NCBI RefSeq assembly: GCF_000001735.4
Contig: NC_003076.8
Coordinates: forward strand, 25,485,835 to 25,549,834
DNA from: Arabidopsis thaliana
Lineage: Eukaryota; Streptophyta; Magnoliopsida; Brassicales; Brassicaceae
DNA: 64,000 nucleotides
Direction: 5' to 3'
The notes beneath the pieces are model-generated. The model saw only the letters and a list, made by a program, of their open reading frames with translations. It was not told the origin of the DNA and ran no database searches. The translations under genes and the position numbers were made by a program. Below are positions 11,001-22,265 of the stretch, piece after piece (position 1 is the first letter of the stretch; each line of letters begins with the position of its first letter).

Positions 11001-11798
11001 AAACTAGACTAAATATCACAAGTGTACTGACAAACTGACAATACTTTAATATTCATCTTGACAATCTTTTCATAATGAAATTGTTAATTTTCATGCAAAT
11101 CATACATTAACAATCTGCTGCAATTTAATAGAAGGAAAAAGTCAATGTTGCTACATTACCTAAGCTCCTAATTAATGAACTAAAGAAAAAAGAAACATCT
11201 TTATACCTTTAACTACAGAATAATACACAATGTCTCTCCTCAAGCGCATTCATATGAAAGAATCATCAAAAAAAACCAAAGCAGTAACATTTTTTATAGC
11301 TTCATCATTCAGAGGAAATGACTTCTTTTGGCATAAATCACTGCCTCCAAACGAAATCCCCTAATCGTCAATTTGAATAAACAAAAGTAACTTGATTGAA
11401 AAAGAAGTACTTTCCTAGTGAAGAACACAAAGTTTCCTGTTTCCACTTAGACAAACAAATCTATAAAAAAGAACCAATAAGACAACATACATGTTCACTC
11501 GGTACAATCCTACATTGAAATTGACAAATCCTCGTTATAATATAAGCAAAACCCAACAAAGACTAAAACACCCTTCATCATTAGAAATCAAGAACATGCA
11601 AAGAACAAGCAAACAAAAAAAACTAATCCTCTACCGAAGCAGCAGCAGCATTATGCTTAACTAAGTGAGAGAGACTCACTTGAAGTCACAGAGCATTAGG
11701 TTTCCACCATCTTTACAGATAAAGCACCAATCCTCACACTCCTTCTCATCCTCCTCCTCATCATCCAAAATCTCCACTACATTCATATCTCTCGCCAT
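8100..11798 (-). CDS. PHD-finger / SWIB / Plus-3 domain chromatin protein
   Basis: Predicted nuclear zinc- and DNA-binding protein, 602 aa by my assembly. Exons from the 5' end are 11798-11680, 10953-10874, 10702-10515, 10189-9214, 9112-9009, 8803-8744, 8573-8523, 8425-8355 and 8259-8100. Domains: an acidic start, then a PHD-type zinc finger from C25/C28 (WCFICKDGGNLMLCD) continuing through Cys-rich exon 3 (about 21-120). Three 25-aa repeats lie at about 167-241, a SWIB domain at about 257-341 (FIRWGSKPLIDFL), and a Plus-3 domain from about 395 (YLRKSLVLELL...FVKVKNG). The C terminus is WRRELEEYLEQRELLEKPS. Relatives such as NERD also carry a GYF domain, which is not seen here. The last intron is AT-AC type. 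Matches AT5G63700. Confidence 0.88.
8260..8354 (-). other. AT-AC (U12-type) intron
   Basis: On the minus strand the intron begins ATATCCTTT at 8354 and ends TTTAC at 8260. A branch-site-like CCTTAAC lies at 8283-8277, about 18 nt before the end. Removing it joins GA|ATT to read WRRELEEYLEQREL, the expected family sequence. No GT-AG pair in this stretch restores that frame. Confidence 0.85.
9857..10078 (-). repeat. Three in-frame 75 bp tandem repeats in coding exon
   Basis: Three successive 25-aa units share the core KKG-K-K-KDDPKF, ending SLGDVH, ALGDAH and LVSDH. They lie between the zinc-finger region and SWIB in a Lys/Asp-rich linker. The DNA units are nearly identical, which suggests recent expansion. 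Confidence 0.85.
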
Positions 11799-13640
11799 CG
11801 CTCTCTCTCTCTCGATCCGATGTTACTTGGCGGTGACCTAGTTAGTGGCGACAGAGCAAGAAGAAGAAAAACTTATCTCTCTAATTCTGATATTAAGGCT
11901 GAAAATTAGCCAAATAAATAGCTGTTTGAGTGACCTGTGTCAGTATTACTAGATTCTTAAGGATTCGCTTTGACCAATCACCCAAACGCCAACCTCTACT
12001 TTCCTAAAGTCTCTATTATACCCCTATCGTATCCAGGACACGTGTCCATTAAACACAGTTTCATAGGGGTTATTTCGTAAATTGAATAAGTCTTGCGTTC
12101 AGATGGACCTTTTTTTTTTACTTAGCGATTGCGTTTTGTGACCGGGAAGTACAATGCTCGCAAGTACAAAAGATATCGAACCAAGTTTTGTCTTTACCTA
12201 AATTTTGGATTATAAGTGATATTTGTTGTTAAAATTAATTTACTAATTATAACATTTTTATGAACAAATCATTTACAAGTTATAAGATTTTAATAAGTAA
12301 GAAAAGTAATCTGGCATTTGGTTTCACAATGTTCAAATTTATCTTTCTTTCTTTTTTTTTTGCTCTGAAGGCTTTTTTCTCACTTACCTAAGTTCATTTT
12401 TTCCTGATAAAAATAGAAAATAAATTTGAGTTTGTTTTATTTGTGAATGTTGATGAAATTTAACTTTTGAAATATACGTTCTAGATTGAGATATGATCAT
12501 CAGATCTTTTTGCAGATCGAACAAAAGTCTCAATAAGGTGAAGAATCGTATGACAACATATAAAGGGAGGAGCATAAGAACATGTCCAACTAATCAAGCA
12601 TATTAGTATTGATATCATTATTCCGTATATATTCTTAGTCTCTTCTTCCTCACATTATGTTCTCTTTCTCTTTTCTTCACCTAATTTTCCTATTAAAAAT
12701 ATCTATCTTTTTTTCTCTTCTGCCTACATTTCTACATGATGTTTCAACATAGCTCTTAAGGGAAATAACCTAAAGTTTTCTAAACATTGATGTTTTACTA
12801 CGTCTTTTTTGAAAGGCGGTAACTAAATTTGTTTTTTTTTTTGTTTTTTAAAAGGATATCAAAAGATCAATTACTTACCTTATAAATGTTAAAAATGTAA
12901 ACTTCTCAATGTTTGAATTTATTTACTCAAAAACAGATAGTTAAATATATATATATATATATATAGTTATAGGTTATGTTAAAACTATTTTAGTTTGTAT
13001 CATATCCTTTGATTTGAAGGTCAGAGAAGAAAGGAATATATACAAAAACGCCCTTTTGCATTGTCATCGTCCAGAATAGTGGAGTAATATAACACGAACA
13101 AGTGGAAGTGTGGAACCTTCTTACACATGCTTCTGTCTCTTCCTAAAGCATAAGCCATTTTCCCAAACATTATTAAGTTCTTAATTAAGTCATTGGTTTG
13201 TTTTCTATTACTAATTCGTTTAAATCATTCTTTATTACTTTATGTTTATTTTGGGCCATCTATATCCTTTTTTGTTAAAATTGATATCCTTTTTAGCCCC
13301 AATCACATCCCAAGTTACACACTTGCAAAAGAGATCTCACCCAAAATAAAGAAGCAAAAGAAGATGGAAAAATACACCTCCATTAAGAAATCAAAGATGT
13401 TTCAACTTAGTGGGATTCTCTTTCTCTCAAAGCAGCATTTCTTCATCTTCTTTTTACATCATAGAGATAAAAATATGAAAAATACCTTTTGTGGGTCCTT
13501 TATAAGCACTAACTTCTCTTTCTTTAGATGATTTTACATTATTGTTGCTTTTATTGGCTTCATTATTATACAAATCCTCCATTTCTCTCTTCAACCCCAT
13601 GTTTTCGTTCTCTTCCGTTTAGAGTGTTTTCAGCTCCTCT
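11799..13640. other. Shared divergent upstream region
   Basis: This is about 1.8 kb between the minus-strand PHD/SWIB gene and the plus-strand receptor kinase, so it holds both promoters. It is AT-rich, with an (AT)n run near 12947-12965. No supported coding sequence is seen, and reading frames here lack family signatures. Confidence 0.5.
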
Positions 13641-16600
13641 ATGGCTCACTCGGGTATTTAAAAGCTTTGTTTTACTTATACTTTAATGCCTATCTTTCTC
13701 CATTGTATATTAATTAGGTTTCTTGGTTTTTGTTGTTTATTTTACATAACTTTATTGTTTCTTTTAGTTTCGAGTTACAAAATATTTGGTACATATTTAG
13801 GTGAAACGGAGAGGTTTTTGATCATCAAAGCAAAGAGTCAAAGACAGAATTATAAATTTTGTTGTTCTTGATACTTATAAGCTTTCATTTTTCTTAATGT
13901 TTTCGGTTCAAATGAGCTCTGATAGAGGAGTTATGGATTGATCTGACAATGTTTCACATCAGAAAGCAATCAAAGCTGTTAGTTTTTAAGACATAATTAG
14001 ACCCACAAATCGGTCTTTTCTTTTCTTTGCTTTCTTATGTTTAGTTAACATAGTTTGATCACACAAGTTATGTGTTTCTTGTATAGTAAGTTAACTTTCT
14101 CCATCGATTTGCTGCAATTTAGACTATAGATTCTGCAGCAGAAAAGAAAAGCTGTTTAAACTGAGATTGACTGATTTAATAAACTGCAGGGAACGGTGAA
14201 AGTTTCCATGATCCTCTTCGAGGATTCATTCAAAGAAATTGCTTTAGATGGAACAATCAGAAATTGATCTTACAATGTTTCATGGCCTTAGCTTTTGTGG
14301 GAATCACTTCGTCAACAACTCAACCAGATATCGAAGGTCTATATATAATTAGCCTTTGTTTATAAATCATTAATGATCTTGTAGTATTAACTCGCTTCTT
14401 GATTCATTTGCTAGGAGGAGCTCTGTTGCAGCTCAGAGATTCGCTTAATGATTCGAGCAATCGTCTAAAATGGACACGCGATTTTGTGAGCCCTTGCTAT
14501 AGTTGGTCTTATGTTACCTGCAGAGGCCAGAGTGTTGTGGCTCTGTAAGTACTCTTAAAGATCACTTCTCAAGTTTTAGTTACCAAGATTTCTCATCATG
14601 TTGAAAAACTTGTTTTGTATCAATCTGTAGAAATCTTGCCTCGAGTGGATTCACAGGAACACTCTCTCCAGCTATTACAAAACTGAAGTTCTTGGTTACC
14701 TTGTAAGAGATCATAAACCAATTCCATTACAAGTTTCTTTTTAGGTTCCATTACTCATAGTAATTGTTCTTGATGCAGAGAGTTACAGAACAATAGTTTA
14801 TCTGGTGCCTTACCAGATTCTCTTGGGAACATGGTTAATCTACAGACTTTAAACCTATCAGTGAATAGTTTCAGCGGATCGATACCAGCGAGCTGGAGTC
14901 AGCTCTCGAATCTAAAGCACTTGTAAGTCCACTCAAAAACTCTTTAGGAACAATCTTTGAAATGTGACTCTGTGAGAGCGTTTGGCTAAGATAAAACATT
15001 GAAATTTAATTCACAGGGATCTCTCATCCAATAATTTAACAGGAAGCATCCCAACACAATTCTTCTCAATCCCAACATTCGAGTAAAAAAAACTATTTTC
15101 CTCATGAATCTACCTAATTAGTCACAGTGACTTGTCAGTACTATAATCACGTTTTTGTGATTTTTCTGCAGTTTTTCAGGAACTCAGCTTATATGCGGTA
15201 AAAGTTTGAATCAGCCTTGTTCTTCAAGTTCTCGTCTTCCAGGTTCTTAATTATTTCTTCTTTCTCCAATTCACATACAAACAGAAAGACTTAACTTAGT
15301 ATCTTTATGTTCAGTCACATCCTCCAAGAAAAAGCTGAGAGACATTACTTTGACTGCAAGTTGTGTTGCTTCTATAATCTTATTCCTTGGAGCAATGGTT
15401 ATGTATCATCACCATCGCGTCCGCAGAACCAAATACGACATCTTTTTTGATGTAGCTGGTAAGAAGTTACATATACTTATAGTCAAACATCTCATTAGAT
15501 CAATATGAACTCTTGAGCCAATATCCTTTTTCCTTAAAAAATGCAGGGGAAGATGACAGGAAGATTTCCTTTGGACAACTAAAACGATTCTCTTTACGTG
15601 AAATCCAGCTCGCAACAGATAGTTTCAACGAGAGCAATTTGATAGGACAAGGAGGATTTGGTAAAGTATACAGAGGTTTGCTTCCAGACAAAACAAAAGT
15701 TGCAGTGAAACGCCTTGCGGATTACTTCAGTCCTGGAGGAGAAGCTGCTTTCCAAAGAGAGATTCAGCTCATAAGCGTTGCGGTTCATAAAAATCTCTTA
15801 CGCCTTATTGGCTTCTGCACAACTTCCTCTGAGAGAATCCTTGTTTATCCATACATGGAAAATCTTAGTGTTGCATATCGACTAAGAGGTATATATACTT
15901 AGCTTCTCTATCACTTAACCAAATAATAGATTCTATAATGTGTGTGTACATATGTGACATTGTAGATTTGAAAGCGGGAGAGGAAGGATTAGACTGGCCA
16001 ACAAGGAAGCGTGTAGCTTTTGGTTCAGCTCACGGTTTAGAGTATCTACACGAACATTGTAACCCGAAGATCATACACCGCGATCTCAAGGCTGCAAACA
16101 TACTTTTAGACAACAATTTTGAGCCAGTTCTTGGAGATTTCGGTTTAGCTAAGCTTGTGGACACATCTCTGACTCATGTCACAACTCAAGTCCGAGGCAC
16201 AATGGGTCACATTGCGCCAGAGTATCTCTGCACAGGAAAATCATCTGAAAAAACCGATGTTTTTGGTTACGGTATAACGCTTCTTGAGCTTGTTACTGGT
16301 CAGCGCGCAATCGATTTTTCACGCTTGGAAGAAGAGGAAAATATTCTCTTGCTTGATCATGTAAGATTGACTTCTTTTACATGCTTTCTTCTATCTGAAA
16401 AGACTTGAAACTAATCTTAAGTTGTTGGATGTGTATGAAACAGATAAAGAAGTTGCTTAGAGAACAGAGACTTAGAGACATTGTTGATAGCAATTTGACT
16501 ACATATGACTCCAAAGAAGTTGAAACAATCGTTCAAGTGGCTCTTCTCTGCACACAAGGCTCACCAGAAGATAGACCAGCGATGTCTGAAGTGGTCAAAA

Positions 16601-16764
16601 TGCTTCAAGGGACTGGTGGTTTGGCTGAGAAATGGACTGAATGGGAACAACTTGAAGAAGTTAGGAACAAAGAAGCATTGTTGCTTCCGACTTTACCGGC
16701 TACTTGGGATGAAGAAGAAACCACCGTTGATCAAGAATCTATCCGATTATCGACAGCAAGATGA
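13641..16764 (+). CDS. LRR receptor-like serine/threonine kinase (LRR-II type)
   Basis: Membrane receptor-like kinase, 614 aa, with 11 coding exons: 13641-13653, 14190-14336, 14415-14544, 14631-14702, 14779-14922, 15017-15082, 15172-15242, 15315-15458, 15547-15888, 15966-16360 and 16444-16764. The exon pattern of 72/144 bp LRR units matches SERK-like genes. It has a hydrophobic signal segment ([15 protein letters not shown], about 31-45) after an unusually long N-terminal stretch, LRRNT-type residues, about four LRRs, and a transmembrane helix ([17 protein letters not shown]). The kinase domain has [22 protein letters not shown] (RD type), DFGLA and APEYL. All catalytic residues are present, so the kinase is probably active. 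Matches AT5G63710; ligand unknown. Confidence 0.94.
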
Positions 16765-18830
16765 AGAAGAAACAGAGAGAGAAAGATATCTATGAAAACA
16801 AACTTGCATTACAGAAGATAAACTTAGAAAGTATTTTAAGCTGCTAATTGTATTGAACCAGGTGGGGAAAACGAAGCAAACACACAACGTTGATTTGTGT
16901 AATAGATGATATGATATACATAACTAGTTGTGTTTTGTATATATATGAATTTGGTTATTTTCGTATGATAATGATGATCATGGTTGTTATGGTGGCAGTG
17001 TTTGCTCTGTTTTTCTACATACGTCGTCGTTTCGTGTGTGTCCCGTAAAAATTATAAACTTCTGAATCCAGTCCTTGAAGTTTAGTTGGTTTTTCAATTT
17101 TACCTTCAACTTTTGTATTCTAACAATTTACCCCACTTGTGACATTGTTTATGGCTAATTTTACGTCGAGTATTCTTGTTTTTTTCTGCACGTCGAGTAT
17201 TCTTGTTTCTAGATTGTAAATGATGTACTATCAAGAAAACTAATTGTCCAGTCTATGTATCTCATGAAATTATTAGACTAGTGATTTATTGGAAGGGATG
17301 ATACAGTGACAGAACAAAACAAATCTAGATGTTTTTGTTGTAGTGACATGGATTCAGAGTGTAGATTCATAAGAACAGAACTTTCATGGATTAAGATTTA
17401 TTCTTAAACTCTAGATCCTCTGGTATTAAAATACAGATTGTTAATTTTGGTGTTGTGTACTTTGGGTGCGTTAAATGAAGGATGAGGCAAGGAATGGGAC
17501 CGGAGACAGACGTAAGCGGTCAGTGAAAAAGAGAACTCCTTTCTAACTTCCTCGTAAACCGGGCTGTTTTTCTCGGTTCTTGGTGCTTGGTTTCCGCTGA
17601 CACCGACATGTCCGGTTCCCAGGTAACTTTCTTCTCCACCGTCCGATTCAACTATGAATGAACGTCCAGATCTTCGTTTTCCTTTTCTATCTCTTTGGTT
17701 TGTTATGACGTGTTCTTCGGTATTTCTCCTGAGCCTCTCAGACGTACCCTAAATAACAAACAACGGGTCCCCAAAAAAAAAATTTTATATGCAAAATTTT
17801 ATTAAATACGCAATCAATAGGGAGACAATGTTACAAGCTATATGTATGCATATTTACTCCCTACAAAAAAAAATATGTATGCATATTTTACATGTTGAAA
17901 AAAAAAGAGTTATCATGTGAAAAAGTGGGATGATATTCAAAATATAGTAGATATATCAACCATGATTCATATTAGTATAGATAGATTTTGTTACTAGTAT
18001 AAAACCTATAACATTGAAAAAAAACATTTCTAACCAGTATTAGTATTAGTATATACATGACTTGGTAAAAAAAAGAAATGTAAATCATACTACTTTAATT
18101 TATAACTAAAAAAAAGACAAAATTTAGTAAGTCGTTGAGGTGGAGCCAAAAGCAATAATAAGGTAATAATAAATCGAGAGGAAGGTACTTGTCTTGCATT
18201 CAATACCATTAGACATATTATATGCACATTTACCATTATGTATAATATTTTATTTATTTTAAATTGTGAATTAGACACTTATATTCAGAAAGGAAAAATG
18301 ATCCTATAACTACAGCATGTAACTTTTGCAGTAGAAATCAATAATATTCGGTCTAGAAACTACAACAAAATTGTTCAAACTATGAATTTTCATTACTTCG
18401 TATATGGTACTAAAGACAAACACTCAATCCTTGATGTATATATTACAACATGTGTCTTTTGGAGACTTTTTCCTTCTGATAAAAGCTTTTGGAGACTTGA
18501 CAGAGATTTTAAATAAGAGGAAGATTGCTGTTGGCCTCGGAAATGACTGAAATTAAATATACACAAGAAACAATTAAAGACAATTGTAGATATTTTCTTA
18601 AAAAGGAGATTGAATCTAGTCATGGAAATGGTTTGAACTTTGAATGTACTAACTCGAAGTATGTCGGATTTTACCACTCTCGAGTCTCGACTACACTGTA
18701 AAGTTCTATTTTAGGTAACCCTACACACACCATATAAAGACAATAACCAAAATTAACCAAAACCTATTAAACCAAAGTTACTAAATCGATGTAAAAAAAT
18801 GCAGAAGAAAAATCTAGGGCTTAGATCTTT
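16765..18830. other. Intergenic region upstream of MIR166g
   Basis: 16765-17460 is 3' flank, with a short direct repeat 'cgtcgagtattcttgttt' near 17164 and 17193. 17465-17690 is a higher-GC island with no assignable gene (see findings). 17750-18830 is AT-rich with no feature recognised apart from the promoter of the next gene. Confidence 0.5.
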
Positions 18831-18839
18831 TGTCCTCTC

Positions 18840-18847
18840 TATAAATA
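18840..18847 (+). promoter_or_regulatory. TATA box of MIR166g
   Basis: TATAAATA lies about 140 bp upstream of the miRNA hairpin and is followed by a pyrimidine-rich leader. It is the expected distance from a Pol II start for a plant pri-miRNA. Confidence 0.6.
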
Positions 18848-18976
18848 GAAGAGACTACTTGGGTCTCTTTGCCCTGTCACATGCTTCCTTCTTCTTCTTC
18901 TTTTTTACTTACATAAAGTTGCTTACATTCTTGTCCTCTTCATCTTATTCTTCTTATAGTGAAGCGATTTAGGGTT

Positions 18977-19072
18977 TAGAGGAATGTTGTTTGGCTCGAG
19001 GTCATGGAGAGTAATTCGTTAACCCAACTCAAAACTCTAAATGATTCTCGGACCAGGCTTCATTCCCCTCAA
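18977..19072 (+). ncRNA. MIR166G: MIR166g precursor hairpin
   Basis: The mature miR166 sequence, TCGGACCAGG then CTTCATTCCCC, lies at 19048-19068. The star strand (GGAATGTTGTTTGGCTCGAG then G) lies at 18981-19001. The two arms pair over about 21 bp with the few mismatches typical of this family, and a loop of about 46 nt separates them. miR166 guides cleavage of class III HD-ZIP mRNAs (PHB, PHV, REV, CNA, ATHB8), setting organ polarity and meristem and vascular pattern. The locus corresponds to AT5G63715. Confidence 0.95.
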
Positions 19073-20514
19073 CCTATTTTATCGCATTTTTCAGAAAATC
19101 TTTTCACATTTTATATCACTTCTCAGTTCTCACCCCATTCAAAACCTATATATGTTTCAGAAGCTTTTTGGCCCATCTAGAGTATAACCATGTTACAGTG
19201 TTTTTTTTTTTTTTTGCTAAAACCATGTTACAGTGTTAATTCTTATATATAACCATTGACAAACTCTTTGAATAGCTAGAATTATGTTCCCTAGAATATA
19301 AACTATTTATTTCTTCTATCTTTCACTGTTTCCCCTTTTGATTTACTTTGAAACGTTTCTAATCTTTATTTGCACGCAGTAGCTGTTCTTTTTACTAAAA
19401 AAAAAAACACGAACAAAAGAAATCTGGATTGGATCTATGCATGCAAATCTTGTTTTTTATACACTTTCAGAGGCATTTTATTTACTGATTCTTTAGCGCT
19501 AATATTATTAACTTTGGAAACACAATCTGTTAAGGCATCTTGGAGGATATATAAATAAGATCGAGGGAGTAAATCTTGTAATTTGTGAATTGTTCCATTT
19601 TTCACATCTTTGAGTTCAGTGTATGATTTTTTGCAACCTTTAAATCAGTATATAAACCATAACCATTGACATATGATCATTTCATTTGTCTTCCATTTTA
19701 ACTGAGGTGAAAAAGGAAGAGAAAAATAAGGGTTAAACCAAAGAACAAAAGAAATCTTTGCACGTGAATATGATGATATGGAATGGATGGCTTCTCCTCA
19801 ATATTAAAAGTCTCGTCAAGTTGAAATGCTATTTACACATCTACACGTAATTGAAAAGGACCTTTTATTGAGGTTTTACATATTGTAAATTCACAGATTG
19901 TGATTGATTGTTATTTTCATGAAAGAAGCGAGATTGGACGTGATTTGCGAGTGTATATATATGAACTACGCTACCAAGTATACAGTGTTGACTATTGCTT
20001 TATTTGGGTGTGTTAAATAGTTTAGGTAGACTTGAGGAGTAACTTAGAATTTCAAAAAGTTGGTAAGCTTTTTTATACGAGCAAAGTCAGTTTAATTTGT
20101 ATTTTTATAAAAAAAAGTCTATCATCAAGTTCTTTTGTCCATGAAGACTCGTAAGTAAACGATGAATCAGTCAGGAAAAAAAAAAAAAAAATCTTATCTG
20201 AAAATGGAATATCGGAATTTACAAAAACAACCTCAGATTTTATTTTTATTTTGTCAACAAACCTCGAATTATTTAAATGGAACATAATCAACCAATGTGA
20301 TTTACAACTATTTCGTAAACGGTGTCGTTTTGGTGTTTGACGAAGACGAACCAACGTTGCTTTTCAGACACGAAAGCAATTCGGTTAATTTGTTTCCACT
20401 CCATTACTCGCATCTCTCTGCTTCTTCTTCATATTCTTCTTTACTCTGTCTGAAAATCTCCTTCTCCTTCTTCTTCTTTCTTCTTCTTCTTCGTTCTTTT
20501 CTGAATTATTTTCA
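19073..20514. other. Intergenic; 3' part of pri-miR166g and KPL promoter
   Basis: The sequence is AT-rich. A 16-bp direct repeat 'accatgttacagtgtt' flanks a T-run near 19187-19238. A CT-rich leader (20400-20510) precedes KPL. No coding sequence is supported. Confidence 0.5.
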
Positions 20515-22183
20515 ATGGAGCCCAATAACGTAGAGCGTAATCTTCAATCTCTGAGAAGATTATACAGTCTTCTCGTAGCAAATGCAAGGAACGAATATAT
20601 TCCTGAGGCATATAAGGTAAGTTTAATTTCTCTGTAATTTTCATCTTCAACCTCAGAATCATATTTCTATATCATCGAGTAATCTAACATTAGGAATCTT
20701 CTATTCGCAGTTGGACGACAACACTCAGTTTTTATTAAAGCGATTGCTCGATTTTGCTTCCCACGAACACTTTGTTACACAATCAAACGTAAGTAACCGT
20801 CAATATTCTATCGAGTAAATACTCTGTTTTCACATGTTTCATGTTTCTGAATTTTGGTTACTATAATTTTAAATTTTGTTACAGTTACTTGCAACACAAT
20901 TACGTGTGTTTCCTAAAACGGTTTTACACGGTGCAAAGCCGTCGAACGTGGCGGATTCTTCTGAGACGACGCCACCTGCAATGTTGTCTCAGATCAATGG
21001 TTCTCATATTACGCGAGTTAGTAAACCATTGGAGGCGAAAGGAACATTGCAGAGAGATCTGAGAGTTGATCAGATTCGGAGCAATCCTAGTAAGGATGTT
21101 TTGACAGAAGAAGTCGTTGATGCAATAGAGCAAATCGATACACAACTCTCCGCTTTAAGTTTCGTTTCTAGTCGTGTTGACTCTGATGAAAGAACAAGGT
21201 CTGTCAAGTCCTTTGTAACTCCTCCCACTGAAGAGTGTAGACAAAACAGTCAAGCTTCTATGCCTTGTTTAAGAAGCAATTACATGACGGTGAGTCAGAA
21301 AAGTGTGATTAGTGGTGCAGAAGTAACTTTCCCTTATAATGATCAGTTAGTTCGGGTTACGTCACCACCGCAGCCATTACCGCCTCGTGCTGTGAGTGGT
21401 TTCAAGAAGCCAAATCAAAGTAATAGAGCGTCACAAAAGATGCCGATTATGAAACCTACTTTGATGGATCAAGAAACCGAAACGTTTGATGATGATTCTT
21501 CTGAAACAGAAGCTGACCAAACACCGTCTGCGACAGGTTCTGAGTCGGAAGACGAAGAAGTTTCAACTAGTCAAGAATACTCTGGGGAAACAGGGTCAAG
21601 CTCTGGCTCGGAGTGGGAAACTCAAGCAGAGAATGACACCGAGTCTAAGTCAGAATCATCATATCCACCACAGAATGATGACTCTGTCTCTGAAGTCAGC
21701 ACTTCTCCTCCGCATACAGACAGGGACACATCAAGAGAACCTGGAAAACAGAGAAGAAATGTAATGGGGCGGTTTAAAAGGATAAAGAATAAGATAGGAC
21801 AAATATTTCACCATCATCACCACCACCACCACCATCATCATCACCACGACAAGGAAAAGCCATCAGCTTGGAATAAGTTGCAGAGTAAATTTCACCATAA
21901 GCACCAAGAGAAATCAAAAGAGAGGAAAAGACCGATGTCAGAATCCAAAGGTCTTACTACACATAAGCAGCAACATCAAGGTGGCCACTTTCATGCGCTA
22001 GTGGAAGGGTTGGTGAGACACAGAAAACACTCAAAAAAACAAAAGCATCAGCTGAAGAGTGATGCCAAGAAAACAGAGTGGTGGAAATTATTGAAGAAGC
22101 GTCAAGGTGGTGGCGTGAAGATTCCCAAAAGAGGACGTGTGAAGTTGGGAAAAAAAAAACATTATTTGTCCAAAAATGTTTAA
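20515..22183 (+). CDS. KPL: KOKOPELLI, sperm-expressed plant-specific protein
   Basis: Exons 20515-20616, 20711-20788 and 20885-22183 give 492 aa starting MEPNNVERNLQSLRRLYSLL. No catalytic domain is recognised. After a helical N terminus come a Pro-containing linker, a Ser/Glu/Asp-rich acidic stretch, a run of 13 His (codons at 21809-21847) and a very basic Lys/His-rich C terminus. Mutants of KPL (AT5G63720) are reported to disturb double fertilisation. The gene faces ARI14 tail to tail and the two transcripts make a sperm cis-nat-siRNA (established knowledge, Ron and colleagues). The molecular role of the protein is not evident from sequence. Confidence 0.88.
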
Positions 22184-22265
22184 GAAACAAGTCTCGATTA
22201 TTATATTGCAGAGCAAAACAATTGTAAAATATACAAGTTGAAAGTTTCATGCCTCCCTCGTGTTT
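22184..22265. other. KPL/ARI14 convergent 3' overlap zone
   Basis: Only 82 bp separate the KPL stop (22181-22183) from the ARI14 stop (22266-22268 on minus). Ordinary 3' UTR lengths force the two transcripts to overlap. This matches the published nat-siRNA pair. Confidence 0.8.
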
